Source: Plumapathes pennacea
Lineage: Eukaryota; Cnidaria; Anthozoa; Antipatharia; Myriopathidae
Length of the DNA: 64,000 bases
Assembly: GCA_964036295.1 (NCBI GenBank)
Contig: OZ038464.1
Location: 11,332,001-11,396,000 of the forward strand
Reading direction: 5' to 3'
Shown here piece by piece: positions 58,830 through 64,000 of this stretch. Made by a program: the position numbers and the translations under genes. Each line of letters opens with the position of its first letter. Position 1 is the stretch's first letter. Under the pieces are notes generated by a model. It was not told where the DNA came from and ran no database searches. It saw nothing but the letters and a program-made list of their open reading frames with translations.

Positions 58830-59064
58830 GTAAGTAAAGAACTGAATTCTAAAGAACTGGTCTAGAGCCACAAGCACAGACAGCTGGAGTGTTTTGTGGA
58901 ACCAACACTCATTGACACTGGAAATATGTTTTTCAGCCATGTAATCACCTAGTTTTTTGGTCAGCAGTCATTGCAAAAACTGTGCATTGAAGTGAAGATT
59001 TTGTATGAAGTGCAAAACACCAAGTCTCAACCAAAAGGCAACAATAACTTGATACTCAAGTATA

Positions 59065-59220
59065 TGCTATTTTGATGCATTTTTTATAACATACATTGTG
59101 CACATTCAAGAAAAATGGGGCTTGTGCACAAGATGAAATTTTACCTTAAGTTAGAGTGAGTTATGTTTAGTGGCAATGAATGCTGACCAACGGAAGTGGT
59201 GTCAAGAACATATTTCCAAG
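59065..59220. repeat. Dispersed repeat (gctgaccaacggaagtg family)
   Basis: Matches 22,845-22,992 from tgcattttttataacataca through ggggcttgtgcacaagatga to tgctgaccaacggaagtggt. Lies in the intron before exon 3 of TFIP11 copy 2. Confidence 0.7.
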
Positions 59221-59364
59221 TTGTGTTGTACTTGTTTCTTCCATTTTTCTTTTCTTTTAATGAAGGGGTACTTTAATTATAAACATGTCATTTGTTTGTT
59301 GTTAAAATTAATGTTTTGTCTTTTTTGTCTGTTGTTGCTGTTGTTTGTTTGTTTTTATTTTCAG

Positions 59365-59422
59365 AAAATTTGGAACTTGGGAAAAGCATACAAAAGCGTA
59401 TGGAAGTAAAATGCTACAGAAG
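59365..59422 (+). CDS. TFIP11: TFIP11 copy 2 exon 3, start of G-patch
   Basis: Acceptor tttttattttcag, donor gtgagg, ending in phase 0. It encodes KFGTWEKHTKAYGSKMLQK, matching human DFGSWERHTKGIGQKLLQK. The next expected residues (MGYVPGRGLG) belong to an exon beyond the window. Confidence 0.88.
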
Positions 59423-59589
59423 GTGAGGCCTAGATATTCTGCACTGACAGGTCGCATGTATTCATGATCATGTGTAGAGGCCAGTTTGTAGACCAAAAGA
59501 TGACACTACATGAGATTCACAGTACTAATTCGTGACCATACCTACCTAGTACAGTACTATACAATTATGTATAGTATGTTGGCTGTCAT

Positions 59590-59735
59590 TGTTCGCGTTA
59601 AAGTAGTCTCCAGGAAGACTGTTGTTGGTGGCTGACGTTTCAACTCCCTGAGTGGAAGTTATCTTTGGAGTCATTTTAGAGACTACTCTAACCCAGACAA
59701 TCACAACCAACATACTGTTCACACTACTGGGTATA
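59590..59735. mobile_element. Rearranged relic of the palindromic element at 15.5 kb
   Basis: Contains agtctccaggaagactgttg, ttggtggctgacgtttcaac and ccctgagtggaagttatctt from one arm, then gagactactctaacccagac and aatcacaaccaacatactgt from the other, with most of the middle missing. The tail cacactactgggtataaacc matches the flank after 16,086. It lies 200 bp before the satellite restarts. Confidence 0.75.
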
Positions 59736-59941
59736 AACCGTTTTTCACATCAGTACTAACATGCTTCACTAGTACAAAAGACCTGTCAATTACAATAAAT
59801 ACCAAGCTTTTTAGTGCAAGCCATAGTAAAAGAAAATAATGTTCTGGGCCCACTTTTTCAAAGCATGATTAGGCTAATCCAGGGTTACATCTAAACTTTC
59901 CAATCATTTTTTAGCCTGAAAACGTGAAAGTTTCGTCCACA

Positions 59942-62900
59942 ACAATTTCTGTGAATTTTTCCTTTAGTTTAATGCATGGGTATGCATGGGTAACCCTTAC
60001 TATGTTGGTAAAACCGTGATTAAATGTGCTTATATTAACACAGAGTGACTATTGATTAAAACATCACTATCCGTGTAGTAAACAAACGTCACATGAAGTC
60101 ATGGTGACGTCTTATATTGGAAGCAAGCAATTACACAATTTCTGATAATTTTTCCTTTAGTTTAATACATGGGTATACATGGGTAACCCTTACTATGTTG
60201 GTAAAACCGTGATTAAATGTCTTATATTAACATAGAGTGACTATTGATCAAAACATCACTATCCGCGTAGTAAACAAACGTGACATGAAGTCATGGTGAC
60301 GTCTTATATTGGAAGCAAGTAATTAGATAATTTCTGTGAATTTTTCCGTTAGTTTAATGCATGGGTATGAATGGGTAGCCCTTACTATGTCGGTAAAACC
60401 GTGATTAACTGTGCTTATATTAACACAGAGTGACTAGTGATCTAAACATTACTATCCGCGTAGTAAAGAAACGCCACATGAAGTCATGGTGACGTCTTAT
60501 ATTGGAAGCAAGGAATGACACAATTTCTGATAATTTTTTCTTTAGTTAAATGCATGGGTATGCATGGGTAACCCTTGCTATGTTGGTAAAACCGTGATTA
60601 ACTGTGCTTATATTAACAGAGAGTGACTATTGATCAAAACATTTCTATCTGCATAGTAAACAAACGTCACATAAAGCCATGGTGACGTCTTATATTGGAA
60701 GCAAGCAGTTACACAATTTCTGTGAAATTTTCCTTTAGTTTAATGCATGGTTATGCATGGGTAACCCTTACTATCTGGTAAAACCTTGATTAATTGTGCT
60801 TATATTAACATAGAGTGACTAGTGATCAAAACATTACTATCCGCGTAGTAAACAAACGCCACATGAAGTCATGGTGACGTCTTATATTGGAAGCAAGGAA
60901 TGACACAATTTCTGATAAATTTTTCTTTAGTTAAATGCATAGGTATGCATGGGTAACCCTTACTATGTTGGTAAAACCGTGATTAACTGTGCTTATATTA
61001 AAATAGAGTGACTATTGATCAAAACATTTCAATCTGCATAGTAAACAAACGTCACATAAAGCCATGGTGACGTCTTATATTGGAAGCAAGCAATTACACA
61101 ATTTCTGTGAATTTTTCCTTTAGTTAAATGCATGGGTATGCATGGGTAACCCTTACTATGTTGGTAAAACCGTGATAAACTGTGCTTATATTAACACAGA
61201 GTGACTAGTGATCTACACATTACTATCCGCGTAGTAAATAAACGCCACATGAAGTCATGGTGACGTCTTATATTGGAAGCAAGCAATTACAGAATTTCTG
61301 TGAATTTTTCCTTTAGTTTAATGCATGGGTATGCATGGGTAACCCTTACTATGTTGGTAAAACCTTGATTAACTGTGCTTAAATTAACATAGAGTGAATG
61401 ATCAAAACATTACTATCAGCGTAGTAAACAAACGTGACATGACGTCATGGTGACGTCTTATATTGGAAGCAAGTAATTACACAATTTCTGTGAATTTTTC
61501 CTTTAGTTTAATGCATGGGTATGCATGGGTAACCCTTATTATGTTGGTAGAACCGTGATTAACTGTGCTCAAATTAACATAGAGTGACTAATGATCAAAA
61601 CATTACTATCAGCGTAGTAAACAAACGTCAAATGACGTCATGGTGACGTCTTATATTGGAAGAAAGTAATTACACAATTTCTGTGAATTTTTCCTTTAGC
61701 TTAATGCATGGGTATGCATGGGTAACCCTTACTATGTTGGTAAAACCGTGATTAACTGTGCTTAAATTAACATAGAGTGACTATTGATTAAAACATTACT
61801 ATCTCCGTAGTAAACAAACGTCACATGAAGTCATGGTGACGTCTTATATTGGAAGCAAGTAATTAGATAATTTCTGTTAATTTTTTTTTTAGTTTAATGC
61901 ATGGGTATGCATGGGTAATCCTTACTATGTTGGTAAAACCGTGATTAACTATGCTTATATTAACAAAGAGTGACTATTGATTAAAACATTATTATCAACG
62001 TAGTAAACAAACGTCACATGAAGTCATGGTGACGTTTTATATTGGAAGCAAGTAATTACATAATTTCTGTTAATTTTTCGTTTAGTTTAATGCATTAGTA
62101 TGCATGGGTAACCCTTACTATGTTGGTAAAACCGTGATTGACTGTGCTTATAGTAACATAGAGTGTCTATTGATTAAAACATTACTAACCGCATACTAAA
62201 TAAACGTCACATGAAGTCATGGTGACGTCTTATATTGGAAGGAAGCAATTACACAATTTCTGTCGTCATGATGACGTCTTATATTAGAAGCAAGTAATTA
62301 CATCCGTCACATGACGTCATGGTGACGTCTTATATTTGAAGCAAAGAAATTACACAATTTCTGATAATTTTTCCTTTAGTTTGATGCATGGGTATGCATA
62401 GGTAACCCTTACTATGTTGGTAAAACCTTGATTAACTGTGCTTATATTAACATAGAGTGACTATTGATCAAAACTTTACTATCCGCGCAGTAAACAAACG
62501 TCACATGAAGTCATGGTGACGTCTTATATTGGAAGCAAGTAATTACACAATTTTTGATAATTTTTTCTTTAGTTTAATGCTTGGGTATGCATGGGTAACC
62601 CTTAGTATGTTGGTAAACCCGTGATTAACTCTGCCTAAATTAACATAGAGTGACTATTGATTAAATCATTACTATCTGCATAATGAACAAACGTCAGATG
62701 AAGCCATGGTGACGTCTTATATTGGAAGCAAGCAATTACACAATTTCTGTGAATTTTTTCTTTAATTTAATACGTAGGTATGCATGGGTAACCCTTACTA
62801 TGTCGGTAAAACCGTGATTAACTCTCCTTATATTAACACAGAGTGACTAGTGATCTAAACATTTACTATCCGCGTAGTAAACAAACGCCACATGAAGTCA

Positions 62901-64000
62901 TGGTGACGTCTTAAATTGGAAGCAAGCAATTACAGAATTTCTGTGAATTTTTCCTTTAGTTTAATGCATGGGTATGAATGGGTAGCCCTTACTGTGTTGG
63001 TAAAACCGTGATTAAATGTGCTTACATTAACATAGAGTGAATATTGATTAAAACATTACTAACCGCATAGTAAACAAACGTCAGATGAAGTTATGGTGAC
63101 GTCTTATATTGGAAGCAAGTAATAACAGAATTTCTGTGAATTTTTCCTTTAGTTTAATGCATGGGTATGCTTGGGTAACCCTTACTATGTTGGTAGAACC
63201 GTGATTAACTGTGCTTAAATTAACATAGAGTGACTATTGATCAAAACATTTCTATCTGCATAGTAAACAAACGTCACATAAAGCCATGGTGACGTCTTAT
63301 ATTGGAAAGAAACAGTTACACAATTTCTGTGAATTTTTCCTGTAGTTTAATGCATGGGTATGAATGGGTAACCCTTACTATGTCGGTAAAACCGTGATTA
63401 ACTGTGCTTATATTAACACAGAGTGACTAGTGATCTAAACATTACTATCCGCGTAGTAGAGAAACGCCACATGAAGTCATGGTGACGTCTTATATTGGAA
63501 GCAAGGAATGACACAATTTCTGATAATTTTTTCTTTAGTTAAATGCATGGGTATGCATGGGTAACCCTTGCTATGTTGGTAAAACCGTGATTAACTGTGC
63601 TTATATTAACATAGAGTGACTATTGATCAAAACATTTCTATCTGCATAGTAAACAAACGTCACATAAAGCCATGGTGACGTCTTATATTGGAAGCAAGCA
63701 GTTACACAATTTCTGTGAATTTTTCCTTTAGTTTAATACATGTTATGCATGGGTAACCCTTAATATTTGGTTAAACCTTGATTAATTGTGCTTTTATTAA
63801 CATAGAGCGACTAGTGATCAAAACATTACTATCCGCGTAGTAAACAAACGCCACATGAAGTCATGGTGACGTATTATATTGGAAGCAAGGAATGACACAA
63901 TTTCTGATAATTTTTTCTTTAGTTAAATGCATGGGTATGCATGGGTAACCCTTGCTATGTTGGTAAAACCGTGATTAACTGTGCTTAAATTAACATAAAG
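59942..64000. repeat. 193-bp satellite, second array
   Basis: About 21 monomers of the same family as 1-18,597 and in the same orientation, beginning acaatttctgtgaatttttc. The 11-monomer order of the first array is not seen; here a two-monomer pattern of about 385 bp is visible (ttaaatgcat starts near 60,548, 60,933, 63,541 and 63,925). One monomer junction is irregular at 62,263-62,310, where partial units are joined. The array runs off the window end inside the intron after TFIP11 exon 3. Confidence 0.95.

Larger units (their letters stand above)
56116..59422 (+). pseudogene. TFIP11: Second TFIP11 copy, first three exons
   Basis: Three exons in correct order and phase encode the N-terminus of TFIP11: the acidic TIP_N region, a short linker, and the start of the G-patch. 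Exon 1 gives one base after its last codon, exon 2 two before and two after, exon 3 one before, and the joined codons (GCT, AAA) make sense. The intron after exon 3 runs into the 193-bp satellite, so the rest lies beyond the window. Exon 1 has an in-frame TAA and a frame-changing A run, which suggests a decaying copy, though a consensus error in the A run is possible. It could pair with the 3' exons at 18,819-45,330 if the assembly has rotated one gene. Confidence 0.75.

Overview
The window is eukaryotic DNA rich in repeats. It looks like an anthozoan cnidarian, most likely a stony coral. That rests on the intron-dense metazoan TFIP11 gene, on many cnidarian-style palindromic and MITE-like repeats, and on moderate AT content; the species cannot be named from sequence alone.

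Layout. 1-18,597 is a satellite of 193-bp monomers. Its first 4.25 kb are two nearly identical 2,125-bp higher-order units of 11 monomers each. A 610-bp palindromic element (15,477-16,086) and a Helitron fragment (18,136-18,478) interrupt it, and it decays towards its right edge. 18,819-45,330 carries 16 + strand exons that join in phase into 499 codons plus a stop: the C-terminal part of TFIP11 (tuftelin-interacting protein 11), the G-patch partner of DHX15 in spliceosome disassembly. Its 13th intron is 18.5 kb long. It holds a second satellite (59-bp monomers) split by a 3.5-kb foldback transposon that sits in a TTAA of the satellite.

45,331-54,002 has no confident gene. It contains two back-to-back 165-bp Harbinger-type MITEs that share a TAA, a broken cysteine-rich coding fragment, and a head-to-tail array of Helitron units on the minus strand (48,141-54,002). 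A solo LTR follows at 54,073-54,613.

56,116-59,422 holds the first three exons of a second TFIP11 copy, up to the start of its G-patch. Exon 1 has an in-frame stop where a tyrosine is expected, and an A23 run that throws its reading frame off. The same 193-bp satellite then starts inside the following intron (59,942) and runs off the end. The window therefore shows the 3' part of one TFIP11 copy followed by the 5' part of another, each next to the same satellite. This means a tandem duplication of a satellite-bearing gene, a false tandem placement of two haplotypes, or a misordered single gene. The remaining TFIP11 exons (rest of the G-patch and the middle of the protein) are not in the window.

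The only clearly functional product here is TFIP11. Everything else is satellite or transposon sequence, much of it inside TFIP11 introns.
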